Assembly (NCBI RefSeq): GCF_017589495.1
Contig: NC_063191.1
Coordinates: 34,950,474-35,014,473 of the forward strand
Origin: Alosa alosa
Lineage: Eukaryota > Chordata > Actinopteri > Clupeiformes > Clupeidae
Direction of reading: 5' to 3'
DNA length: 64,000 nucleotides
Shown here: positions 42,986 to 54,267 of the stretch, piece after piece
Position numbering within the stretch: position 1 is the first letter of the stretch
Layout: the number at the start of each line of letters is the position of its first letter
Notes under the pieces: model-generated
Told to the model about the DNA's origin: nothing
The model's database searches: none
What the model saw: the letters and a program-made list of their open reading frames with translations, nothing else
Made by a program: the position numbers and the translations under genes

Positions 42986-44221
42986 GTGAGTTTGCAAGAT
43001 CCCATCCACACTATATACACTGATCTCTGCTCTGTTGTTTGATAATGGTAATATTCCTCTTGAAAAAATGGCAACAATTAAAGTATAATTCAGCTTGTGC
43101 ATAAGCATACTGTTACAATAGAAATTCATACTGAGGGCTGCATATCTTTTGGAAATAACTCTGGAATTTCCCCAGACATTTTGGGTGAGCGGCTTTTAGG
43201 AAATTACAGTAATTAATGAGGATTACTTTCTCTACAACCTGCTGCAATACATTAGGTGATTAACTCCCTATGTGCATCACATGTGAGTGGTGGTATAATG
43301 ATATTTCAGTGAAATCTGCTAAGCTGGTAGCTCCTCTGTGTCAAATAGTATAGATAGAAGTGTGACTGTGAATGCAACACATTTGCATTGCAACACGTAT
43401 TAAATATGCATAGAATAGAACAACAGTGCCCTTATCTGCGTTGCATGAAGTGTGAAAAGTCATTGTTCTTCTGCAGCTGTGTAAAAGAAGCTTTTATATT
43501 CTCGTAAATATGAGCAGGAGTTTGCTTCAGTCTTGTCGGTGAGTGAGATGGAACACCTATTAATACATTATGTGAATTAAATAATACTTGTGTCGAGTGA
43601 GGGCTCGTCATGTCTGGGGAAACAAAAATAAATAAGAAAGCCTGTGACTGGAAGGTCAGCTACACTATTGCTGTGCTTGGCTTTCATGAGTGGTAAAAGA
43701 ATGCATTGTGAAATGGTAAAAAATTATGCTTAAAAAAAAAACTTCTCAGTGTCAGTGAGGTTCTTCCCTCTGCACAAACCCAGTTTCTACGTATACATAT
43801 TTGAGTGCCAAGCCTTCAGACATTGCATAGCAACTTAGGGTCATTGAACTGAATTCACCATCATAACCCTCCTCTCAAACCTACATAGGCAAGCTGAAGT
43901 GCTAGATTTGGGAGCTGCGGATACTGCCAAAGGTTAGGGTGCCAGGTCACAGTCAGACATTGGCTCATAAGCTGCATGTGTGAGATACATGTTTCCCTGA
44001 CCAGAGAAATCCATGTGGACAAATGTCTGTGTGTTTGGAGCCAGATTCTCACGCCACTCTCTCGGAGGCTTCCCGTTGGTATAATCACAAACAGATGCTC
44101 TGCTAAACAGGCCTCTTCCACACTGATGCTAGAAGTCAGAAATGGTGAACTCAAAATCCAACCTACACATTTCTGTAATTATGACCCCGCCAGCTATGGC
44201 CAGTGATCATATAGGTTTAGT

Positions 44222-44259
<38 letters not shown>

Positions 44260-47200
44260 CTTTTTTTCTTTTTCGCATGCCCAAATTTCCGTCAGTGATT
44301 CCGGGACACTGAAAGACCGGGTACACGAAACTTGGTGGACATGTAACCCCACATGGATAGCATGGAACCATCGTTTTTCGTTTTGATCTGTAGCCCCCCC
44401 GCTGAATTGGACCCCCCGAAAGGAGGGTAGGGCAGACACAGTTTTCTGTGAATATCTCGAAAACCGTAGGGTTTAGGAGGACAATTTTTTTTTGTATGTT
44501 GATCTCAAGGGGCCATGTCAACCCATTCCATAACCACTCATTTCATGTATAGCGCCACCTAGTTAAACACAAAAAAGTAAAAATGAGGTGGTGTAATTGA
44601 AGGTATCTGTGACCTAACATAGTCAAAACTGCATGAAATTGGAAGTGTAGGATCATTATGACACCCTCTGAATGCATGCCAAGTTTTGTGTACTTTCGTT
44701 CATGGGGGGCCTTACAATAAAATAATTTATGTGTACATTTAGTGACGCACACCAACAAGGATTCGGGACACTGAAAGACCGGGTACACAAAACTTGGTGA
44801 GCATGTACCCCCACATGGATAGCATGGAACCGTCATTTTTCGTTTTCATCTGCAGCCCCCGCTGGACTGGACCCCCCGAAAGGAGGGTAGGGCAGACACA
44901 GTTCTCTGTGAATCTTTTATGGTATGTTGGTCTCAAGGGCCCACATCAACCTGGCTCATAATCACTCATTTGTGATTTGCCCCCGGTAAAAAATGAAAAT
45001 CAGTAGGATTAAAAGAAAGCCAAAATAAATATTCATCATCATCATCATGGCTGCAGTTTCATTATTGGCGAGAAGTAGTCGTTTGTCCACTAGATGGTGC
45101 ATCGTTGCAGTGAGACGTAATTTTGTTGGAAGTTAAAAGTGGGTTGGAAAAAACAATGGACGCTTCATACAAGGACTGTAATTTACCGCAGCGAACATCT
45201 AATAAGGATAGGACGATGTTCACATGAAGTGTAATTCCCATTTCTTCTTGAAGCCGAAATAATGCTTGGTTTTTACTGCAGGTACGTTAATCTTGTAATA
45301 TCAATAAGGACCTAGGTAATGTTACCGTTAGCGTTGGTTGAGTGATGGAGGCATTTGATTTATTGCATTTGTAGAAAACTATAAATGCGGTTATACCAAG
45401 CAAATGTATAGCAGCACTGTTTGTATATTTCGACTGTCATTTATTGCACGTGCTACAAAATCATTCTGTGCAATGGAAGATTTACCACCCTTACACCGGT
45501 CTGATACAGTTTTGCCTATACATGTGTGAGACTGAGACGCCTGTTTATTTTGTTTTAAGTGCGTGCAGGGTGTGAGAGGGGAATCGATGTGCTTTGATTA
45601 CAGCTTGGTAGTTGTAGTCTGTGAAATTAAAAAGCACGTGTGTGTGAAGTATCCAAACAATGACACCTTCATTTCATAATGGCTGCTTTAGCAAAACACC
45701 TTAAGCTACTGTGTGGTGGGTCCCATTTAGAAGTGGCTACTTCATTCGCGCTTTCCTTGACTCATGGAGCTGCGTGAATGTTATTACAACTTTTCGCCAA
45801 GATATGACAGTTTAAGTCCGCTTGATACTGTAAGGCGTAAGCCATTGGTTTCCAAAGGAGATTTTATTTGTGTCGCCAGCATAGCCTATTGACAATTTAT
45901 GTTGTCAATAGGCCTACCTTATAATCCTACCTGTAGCTTAGGGAAGCTAACAACTTTCTATTAGGATCTAGTTTGTTAGTTACCGTTTTGTCATAACTCC
46001 CTGATGCATTTTTGCATTTAGAATAGCCAGAGCGTGTATATCTCAATCGGAAAATTAAACAATATCGGGTGCCTATGGACTAGGCTGGGTGAACCCAGCC
46101 TGATCTGCCCGCTATTTATTTTTGATTTCTTAAAAGATTGAGCTTGGTCTGATGAAAGCCAGACTAGCCATGGACCTCAGTTAAACAATGCAAGGGAACA
46201 TGAATCAGCCTATATTTGCACTAACAATAACGGACAAAAGCTCTTCAACTTTGGCCCGTTAAAATGTGTATGAACAGTCTAGCGACGCATTTCATCAAGG
46301 CCCATTTGGACATGTCAGTTATTTGCACCACTGGTTAGATGTAAAACAGCATTTCGTTTCAGACTAGGCTACTGTTACTTAATTTGTGCATTAACAATAA
46401 CGTTTCAGACTACTGTTACTTAATTTGTGCATTGACAATAAAAGTATTACATGAACTAAAGATGACTAAAATCTTATGGAGAAGAAGAAACATTCACAAA
46501 AATCCATCCATCCAAAATGACCTTTGTTTTTGATAGCTGTTGAAAACGGCATGGAACTGACAGAGATGTTTTTGTTTATAAATACATAAAAAATAAATAA
46601 ATAAATAACATTATGCTGATACCTTTTGCTTTTCCCAAATACAATGTAGCCTACAGGTGTAAGTGACCTTTCATCAATCCAGTTGCAATGGATGAACTGT
46701 GATGAACTGCCCTACTTGTGATTGTTTAGAGATTTTAAAGGTTTTATAACAATTCTACATCTTCTTTGGCTATTCTACAATCTATTCACCTTTTCAGCAC
46801 CAGTAGGGTACTTTCTGTGCAGCCGCACACACACACTCAGGCATGCCAAACAAGCATACACAAAAGTTTCAAGAGTGGGGGATGGAGTAAAATATGGAGA
46901 CAAATTGAAGTGTGATTTATTTTCGCGGAACGGATGTACAGGACTGAGCGGCGGTCATATTTTGTACCGCTATGCGGTACATCTAGTTAAAGCCATTTTG
47001 GTTTTCTTTTTTTTTTGGTTTCTTATTCATGTTTGTTTTCACCATTACCTGACTCTTTACTAGAAATGTTGAATCATTATCTACAGATTATAGAGTGGGA
47101 AATCTGTTTCATAGGTCACTGAAGGAGTCTGATGTAATGTTAGTTTAATTAAAACACCTCATTACTTCTCTGGTGATTATACTGATGGTTAATACGCTTG

Positions 47201-48457
47201 CAGGTAGTCAGCATATGCCAACAGTCAGGTGCAACCTGTATAGAGGTTACTTTATCACAGGAATGTTGCATCAGAGTAAGTGATGTCATCAGCACTGTCG
47301 GCACGGCAGTGTCATCACAGGATTAGTAGGCCAGCTACACACAGATGCAAAGGGGGAGATAGCTCCTGATAAAGTCTCTGTGGACCACTGGCATCACTTT
47401 TTGGTCAGAGGTGTTGGGAAAGAGTGGTAATTCGCTGTGACAATGTCCAAAAGTGTGTCCTCTGATCTGAATTTTAGCCCTCATGTTTAGTTTGAAGCTG
47501 TTCCCTTTTCTATGTGCCCGTAACCTTTTGTTTGTTATCTGGTGTGACTTGGCCCTCCCTCTATTTAAACATGAGTAATCTGCACTAAAAAAGACAGCCA
47601 GTTTTCCATGTGAACCATTTTTCCCTCTCCTGAAATGCTGTCAAATTGGGTTGATCCATTCTCTGGCCAAGCTTACGTAAGCATTCCTAAAACACGATTG
47701 ACCCCTTTACTTGTACTGCACCACTATGTCACTATGTGAAGTGGATCAGAATAAAGATGAGTCAGAAATAGCTCCCCGGTCTCACAACCCACTGGAGAGA
47801 GGGAAGATATGGCCAAATATGTTTATTTGTGTCTCAGTGTGGCTGCACAATGGCTTCTTATTAACTGCAGAGGGCAGCGTAGCACTGTAAAATCATCCAC
47901 AACTGCATCAGCAAAATACTTCAAAAAGTTCTACTTATTCAGGTTTTCATCTGAACTACCTCTGCAACACCCAGTTAAGCCAGCACTGCAATTTTAAATG
48001 TTTTCATGTTTAAAAGAGACAACTTTCAGGATAGTGATGGGTAAGTTTCCAAAAGAGTAAAATGATAATACTTGGAAGTATTGATAGACTTCTTCAATCC
48101 CATGTCTAGTTATAGTGGATCATTATGGAATTTCAAATTCAAACATTATTCAAACAAGTATTCCTTTGTGTGTATGCAAAAACATATGTGAAATAAAAAA
48201 ACAACCCCTAATCATTTATTTGATTTGAATCCTAAATACCATGTAAGCTGAATCAATTCGACAGATTCCCGACTGTCTTTAACAAATCCATGTTAAAAGA
48301 TGTTTTCCCAGCTACATAGCTTGTGTCTAAACACACAGGCCAGCCCCATGTCATCATTCAGTGACTCGCCCGCACTGGTGTAGTGATGTAGTGATGTAAC
48401 AACAGTCATGAAGTGAAGGTCCATTTGTGTGTGTGTTTTAACACGCCGTAACTCCAT

Positions 48458-48507
<50 letters not shown>

Positions 48508-48932
48508 ATGCACGTACACAGACACACACACATACAAACATCTCTGGAGCACTGACCAGCTGTTTGAAATAAATCTAGGCCTCCCGTCTGCCAGCCTCTC
48601 ATTTGAATCTATTTTTAATGAAAAGCGCGAAGATCAACAGAGCGCTAGCTTGACAAGTGATAACAGACGAACACCCGCTCCAAAAGGGGCCGGGAATAGA
48701 GAAGGGTTTTTTAAAAGGCCTCTTTCTATTGTTTCAGTTCCTCCCATTTCTGCTCGTTTCTTAGGATTCAATTTGTCAGATCTGAAAAAGTCGCTGCGGC
48801 TAATGTTTTGGCATGGAGAGAGCAGGCAGCTAGTGCTGGAGGGTACAAAGTGGAGAGACATTGAAAGTCTCGAAAAAATATGGGTGTAATCTGTGGCTTT
48901 GGAGATAGCAGAGCGACCGAGTGAGAGGGAGA

Positions 48933-48978
<46 letters not shown>

Positions 48979-51900
48979 GCGAGAGAGAGTGAGACTTAAG
49001 GCTTTATAATGGTAGTCCTGGTGGATATTGGTAGGGGACTGATTGGTAAATAAAATCTCACAGACTAAGAAAAGTCCTCTTCTATAGGACACATCACGTC
49101 AATTCTAATTATTTGGAGTCCAATAGCACCCATTTGTACTATAGTTGAACTGAGACATCACTTATCATTTACCCTAATGCATAGGACACTCTACCACCTA
49201 ACTCAATGTACTGGAGTAGCACTGTAGTAGTTTTTAATACATAATGAGTGATTTATATACTGTGTGTACTTATAGAAGGTGTACTTGCACCAGAGGAGTG
49301 CAGATGAGTTACTCTACTGTTTTTACAAGCCTTAATTACATTAATTATAGAAGCACATTGTACTTAAGGCTTCTTGAAATAGAGCAAGACCACAGAGATT
49401 TGAAGTCATGTTTCTAGGAGATGTCTGCAACGTATTTTGTCCTTCTCTCCATGTGCCAACACACCTAATGTTATGAGCCTGATGAAGCAACTGGCGAAAC
49501 GCGTTGCTCAATAAAAATCACTAAGAAATATAAGAGTGTGCGGTGGCCACCTCTTTTTATATATGAACTTTAAAACCTGCAATCCACCAGCACCTTTTTA
49601 AGTTGGCTGTGCAAAGGGATCTCTTCTATTTTTCAAACACCTAATGTTATGTCAGTGTGTTAAATTGGGGAACTGAACACAACCAAATTAAACAGATGGG
49701 TTCAATATGGGAATTTGTGCAAACGTTAGTTAGGAACAGTCCATGTGCCTGACTCAGTGTGTTGTAGCAGAGCAAAATTATTTAAAAATGTATTGTGTTA
49801 CTTTTTTTAAAAAGATATCTCGCCATCGGAGGAATCAGTCACAACATAATATTGGTGGTCCAGGAGGAGCCGATCTGTCTGTGAGTTTTGATGCATAGGT
49901 CATAGGTTTCCAATAGATGCTTATGAGCAGCTTATAAGCCAGAGCTGAAGTTGATGATTGACATTGTCTGGCAAAGACAGCACACCGTTTTTTCTTTGCT
50001 ATTTTCTATACGCTCATTTTTGTATGTTGTGTGTTAATGAAACTGCTACTCTGCAAAGATGCTAGCGCTCACACCTTGCTCTGTGTGACAGGTTCCACTG
50101 CAGGGTGTGTATCTGAACAAAGCCAAGATTGCGGAGGGGGGCAAAAAACAGAGGTAGGTCTGCATTAGAGCCGAAGACACAGTCAGTTGTGTGGTCAGAG
50201 ATGATTGTTTTCTTCTGTCTTGTAATATTGACCAGGTCTGACTAGACACCAGGCTTGAAAGTCAGACATGCATGTCACCCTCAAGCATTATCAGGTTGTA
50301 TTGGATTTCAATTAAGGGGATGTGTAAGCCTTCGGATTTTGAGATCCGGTCTCGTCAATACTGTTTGAACCACTCCATGGCGTTATGGGAGCTTTGAGCT
50401 TTGTTGCATACCACAACCATAAAGTGTACTGTAAATCAGGACTAGTATAGCACAGAAGAAAGATGCACACTCATTCACAGCGGAATACAGTTGTACAGAT
50501 GCTGTCTATCTATGACTGCCACTGTTCTAAATAAGATGAGTGAGTGAGCGAATGAATGCTGTTTCTATATGGACTGCTCATGTATTTTCAGGAAGAACTG
50601 GACTTCTGCATGGGTTGTCCTCGGCTCTGATCACCTATTATTTTACAAAGAAAGCAAACAGGAAACAGTGGTTAATCTGGTAAGATTAACACACGCATGT
50701 GCACGTGCATACACACACACACACACACACCACATAGCCTATTTTATACATACACATGCACGCATGCACAAGCATACTCATACAGAGGTAAGTAGCTTGT
50801 GTGTGTGTTTCACACATACCAACGGCTTTCTTGAATAACAGGACACAGTGACTAATGACTGAAACAATTAAATTATATTTCAGGAAAATAATGATTTGAT
50901 GCTCTATTTCAGCAGACATAATTCCAGCATAACAGTTTCTCAGTATGCAAGATGTGAACCTGATTTTCAGTCTTTTCTGAAGACACCAATGAATAGTTAT
51001 ATTCTTCTGCACAATGCAAACATGTTCTCCAAGGCAGCTCATGGACCAGTCCTTGGGTCAATGTGTCAGCTCCGAAGAGATAGAAACGAAAGCTGTATGT
51101 CACTCATGCTAAAATCGTCATGGAAATCCTATTTACGGTGTGCGTATGACTTTGCGTACGCTCTCGGCCTGCCACTGAAAAAAGGCAGCATTTAACGGTG
51201 GCCCCAAATCAACCCCTTCTGAGCTTGTCTATCATAGCTACCACAAGTCAAATGTTAATTACAAATGCACATATCTGGCAACCACACTCTGAGCCCTCGC
51301 TGGATGCAAGAAATGAAATGTTCCTATATTTTCAAAAACTGGCAAATTAACTTTTGGCTTTGATCCTAGGGACTTGAGTTCACCCCTCTCTGAGAGCTGG
51401 TGAGGAAATATTTACCCTCTCACGCTGAGAACGTTATAGTGTTATTTTAATCCAGCTGACTGTGATGAGGTCCAGGAGAGAGAGAGAGAGAATGAGAGAG
51501 GGAGAGAGAATGGGAGGGAGTAATGGAGTAAGGGAGGGAGAGAAAGAGATGGAGAGAGAGAGAGAGAGAGAGAGACTGTCAGATAGAGAGAAAGATTTTT
51601 GTAATGGAAGGGAGATGGCATCCATGCAGTGCCTCAAACTTTACCCTTTTAGAAGTGTATAAATACTCTAAGTGATGCAGACTCTGAAATAATATTGCCA
51701 GCTCTATCAAAAGTGAGTTAATTGACCCCAATACCCTCAGGCAGATTTTCATTGATGTGTTGATGTGACTGAACTGTCCATCCCTAATGTTTTTAGCAAT
51801 TCAGCTGTGAATTAAACAAACTGAACCATAATAAATGGCCACTGCTGAGAATCAGGAATAACGAGTTTATATTTGCTTGTGAGTCGAATAAACAAGCTCA

Positions 51901-52311
51901 TCTCAACCTTTCACGGATTTTGAAAACAATGAGAACTGTTTACTGGACATTGTCTTCATGAATTAGGCAACACCTACAGAAGGCGATATACACATATGAA
52001 TTTCATAAATACATTCTTTCTGACTGGTTTTGATATTTGGCAATGACTCTGTATTCAAAGTGTTTAGCTTTCTTTGGAGAAAATAGAGTGCTACTATACT
52101 ACTACAGTACCATACTAAAATGTTAACTATTGAAATAGAAGATTATGGTTCCTCTATACTATAAAATGAAAGCTATCTCAGTTTGTTTCACTTGGATTTC
52201 TGCTCACTTTCCGTGATTCAGAAGCCTGGAAACCGACCAGATGAAGTGGACCTTCGTGGCGCCAGTGTGGAATGGACAAAGGATAAGTCAAGCCGGAAGC
52301 ATGTGATTCAG
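42829..52311 (+). CDS. arhgap15: arhgap15: Rho GTPase-activating protein 15, 5' five coding exons
   Basis: Five exons on the plus strand join in phase into 147 codons: 42839-42985, 49815-49880, 50104-50153, 50592-50679 and 52222-52311. The product matches the ARHGAP15 N-terminus (MRIKxxNSxxxRLSQxKSM, then ISRHRRNxSQH) and the PH domain start (YLNKAKIAEGGKK, RKNWTSAWVVL, LLFYKESKQE, EVDLRGASVEW, SSRKHVIQ). It lacks the SH3 and WW parts of ARHGAP9/12/27, which identifies ARHGAP15. The family protein inactivates Rac1 at membranes, recruited by its PH domain; the RhoGAP domain must be encoded beyond the window. All introns have GT/AG ends, and the 5' introns are kilobases long, as in other vertebrates. 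Confidence 0.93.
44227..44259. repeat. T-run
   Basis: More than 30 T residues, followed by broken T-runs to about 44273, next to a dispersed repeat copy. Confidence 0.9.
44298..44455. repeat. dispersed repeat, copy 1
   Basis: 'attccgggacactgaaagac' through 'agacacagttttctgtgaat' recurs at 44760-44915 with roughly 90 percent identity. The same strand and spacing of about 460 bp suggest that a tandem duplication created the pair. Confidence 0.85.
44760..44915. repeat. dispersed repeat, copy 2
   Basis: Second copy of 44298-44455, starting 'attcgggacactgaaagac'. It is slightly shorter by indels in the C-rich stretch. Confidence 0.85.
48461..48503. repeat. CA microsatellite
   Basis: About 21 ca units. 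Confidence 0.95.
48941..48971. repeat. GA microsatellite
   Basis: Pure ga tract flanked by gagcgcgcgc and gaaagcgagc. Confidence 0.93.
49476..49636 (+). mobile_element. Penelope-like element, 161-bp 3' fragment with 15-bp target duplication
   Basis: Begins 'agcctgatgaagcaactggc' then 'gaaacgcgttgct', the closing motif of fish Penelope-like elements. Flanked by acacctaatgttatg at 49461-49475 and 49637-49651. It is a strongly 5'-truncated retroposition 180 bp upstream of the second arhgap15 coding exon. Confidence 0.8.
49815..49880 (+). CDS. arhgap15: arhgap15 small exon (residues 50-71)
   Basis: A 66-bp exon between 'ttttttaaaaag' and 'ctgtct|gtgagt'. It encodes ISRHRRNQSQHNIGGPGGAD followed by LS, phase 0 at both ends. 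The ISRHRRNxSQH core is a clear family match; the Gly-rich end is unlike the mammalian sequence. Too short for routine ORF finding. Confidence 0.88.
50104..50153 (+). CDS. arhgap15: arhgap15 mini-exon, start of PH domain
   Basis: A 50-bp exon after 'ttccactgcag' and before 'cagag|gtaggt'. It encodes GVYLNKAKIAEGGKKQ plus two bases of Arg, matching the first PH strand of ARHGAP15. An alternative in-frame acceptor 12 bp upstream ('ctgtgtgacag', exon from 50092) would add VPLQ; either or both may be used. Confidence 0.9.
50592..50679 (+). CDS. arhgap15: arhgap15 PH-domain exon
   Basis: Acceptor 'tgtattttcag', donor 'aatctg|gtaaga'. It completes the split Arg and encodes KNWTSAWVVLGSDHLLFYKE and SKQETVVNL, the second to third PH beta strands. 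Leaves in phase 0. Confidence 0.93.
50711..50730. repeat. CA microsatellite
   Basis: Ten ca units just after the donor of the 50592-50679 exon. Confidence 0.9.
51476..51589. repeat. imperfect GA-rich tract
   Basis: Purine-only ga/gga repeat of about 110 bp with short interruptions. Confidence 0.9.
52222..52311 (+). CDS. arhgap15: arhgap15 PH-domain exon, last one in the window
   Basis: Acceptor 'ttccgtgattcag', donor 'attcag|gtaagc', 90 bp in phase 0. Encodes KPGNRPDEVDLRGASVEW and TKDKSSRKHVIQ. The next family block (the PH C-terminal helix with the conserved Trp) was not found in the remaining 11.7 kb. Confidence 0.93.
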
Positions 52312-52419
52312 GTAAGCAGGAATATAGATCAATCTCACAAAATGTATAAACATATCAAACAAATTAATGGAGGGCCTTTACACAAAAATGCTGTTCAATA
52401 ATTGGTTTGACTATGCTTA

Positions 52420-52475
52420 TGTTTATCTTTATGGTATTTGGCTGATGCTTTTGTCCAAAGTGACTTACAGTATAT
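52420..52475 (+). repeat. fragment of a common fish repeat
   Basis: 'tttggctgatgcttttgtcc' followed by 'aaagtgacttacag' is a motif found in several fish interspersed repeats. Class not assigned. Confidence 0.5.
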
Positions 52476-52736
52476 AAAATTGAAAATAATGCTTTGAAAT
52501 AAAGTCAAAAGGCCTGCATTAAGCATAATGATAATATCAGTAATAACAACAACAATATCAATGATAAAAATACCTGTTATCAACAATGGAAAAAAAAATG
52601 GTGGACTAGCACTTTTTTATAGTCAACATATGCAACATATATATATATATTTATATATGTTTTTTTTCTCTTCATGACACATTTTTTGACTGGTGTGACT
52701 TATACTCCGGTGCGACTTATAGTCCGGAAAATACGG

Positions 52737-53081
52737 TACACTGCCGTTCAAAAGTTTGGGGTTACTTCGAAATTTCCCTTCCACTCCATTATAGACAGAA
52801 CATCAGCTGAGATCAGTTGCGTTGTTTTTTTTAATCAGGGCAGCAGTTTTCAGATTACATTATGTGCTTACATAATTGCAAAATGGTTCTCCAATGTTTT
52901 CTCAGTTAGCCTTTTAAAATGATATCAGATTAGTAAACGGAATGTGCCTTTGGAACATTGGATGAATGGATGCTGATAATGGGCAACTGTATACTCATTT
53001 AGCTATTTCTTTCTACAACAGTCATTGATGATGAAAACAAGGACATTTCTATGTGACTCCAAACTTTTGAACGGTAGTGTA
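52737..53081. mobile_element. Tc1/mariner-type MITE
   Basis: Ends 'tacactgccgttcaaaag' and 'cttttgaacggtagtgta' are inverted repeats with the terminal sequence of a well-known fish Tc1-like family, and TA is present at both ends. 345 bp, no transposase. The preceding 52690-52736 ('tgcgacttatagtccgg') is an end of another repeat. Confidence 0.85.
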
Positions 53082-54167
53082 TATGCTATAGGGAGCCAAT
53101 GAAGAGTAACTAATGAGTATATACTTTGGAAGTATTTCTAATTATGATAACTCACTCAATAAACTATGACTGATGAAGAGCTAACATGTGAAAAATAAAA
53201 TAACTCTGCTTGAGGAAGTAGGCTCATGTAATGAAACACAGCAGGCAGTATGAGGTCCAGCACGACATGGAGAGGCACGGGGGATGCTTGAGTTTGGGCT
53301 GTAGTGATAGTCTCTCAAGGCTCTCTCTAACCTATGGCCTGTCAGGACTCGTGAGCAGAGAGAGGGGTAAGAGAGGGAACATGCCTCCCAGTGGACTCAG
53401 TGGGCACAGGCAGGGGTCAGTCACTGAGGACCAGAAGGCCTCAAAGGAGGAGGCATTTCACTGATGCCCCCTCCTTAAGAAATACATTGGGTGATCAGTG
53501 GTAGGAGTTCACTATAGGGTAAATGTGTAAAAAAAAACACATGCTTACTTTCTCGGGGGAAGTGTTTATTTGAAGTCAGGAACAGTGACGTCTGACGTAT
53601 TTTGTTAGCATCACATCGCTGTGTCTAGGGGTCTCGCTGACATTTCCAAAATGATTACGTTCAATCCTGCACCCGAAAATAGCGAAATGACCACAGTCCA
53701 GCGGGTTTCTGTTGCTATCGCAGCTGCGTGCTCTCTTCACTGTCCGCCACATGGAGCGTGTGTTTGCATGGTGGGGTGTGATTACACAGGAAGAGAGCCG
53801 TCGGTCGTGATGAGCGGCAGATTTCTTCCAGATTATACCTAACTTCAGATGAGATTGGACAAAGTCCCTCTCATCCCGTTGGTCAACCACCTGCTCAAGG
53901 AAGAAAACGAAATTAGTCTTTCATTTTGTTGGATTGCATTTGTGGAGAAGAGAAATAGGGCCATCGACTTACGTGCCTTTAAGTCTCTATCTCTATCCAG
54001 TCATTTGTTTCCCCTTTTCTTTCCTGCGTGGACTCAAAAGTTTATGTGCCTTTTTCTTATTGCCTTAAGAGAGATAATCTTTGGATAAGGGCTTTGAGGG
54101 TAAGGCTAACCACGGTGAATTAATTGACGATGAAAGAGTTTGCTCATGAATAAGCGGTGATAGAGGG

Positions 54168-54181
54168 AGGGTGTGTGTGTG

Positions 54182-54213
<32 letters not shown>

Positions 54214-54226
54214 TGTGTGCGTGTGC

Positions 54227-54266
<40 letters not shown>
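54168..54266. repeat. GT/GC mixed microsatellite
   Basis: gt tract, then gtgc steps, then a gt tract, about 100 bp of alternating purine-pyrimidine. Confidence 0.95.

Positions 54267-54267
<1 letters not shown>

Larger units (their letters stand above)
42986..49814 (+). other. arhgap15: arhgap15 intron between first two coding exons
   Basis: A 6.8-kb intron. It holds a T-run (44227-44259), a duplicated repeat block (44298-44915), a CA tract (48461-48503), a GA tract (48941-48971) and a Penelope-like 3' fragment (49476-49636). No other exon recognised. Confidence 0.8.

Noticed and set aside
42736..43129. Minus-strand open frames of 110 codons overlapping arhgap15 exon 1
   Set aside because: They are shadows of the real plus-strand exon; the splice sites and family match are on the plus strand.
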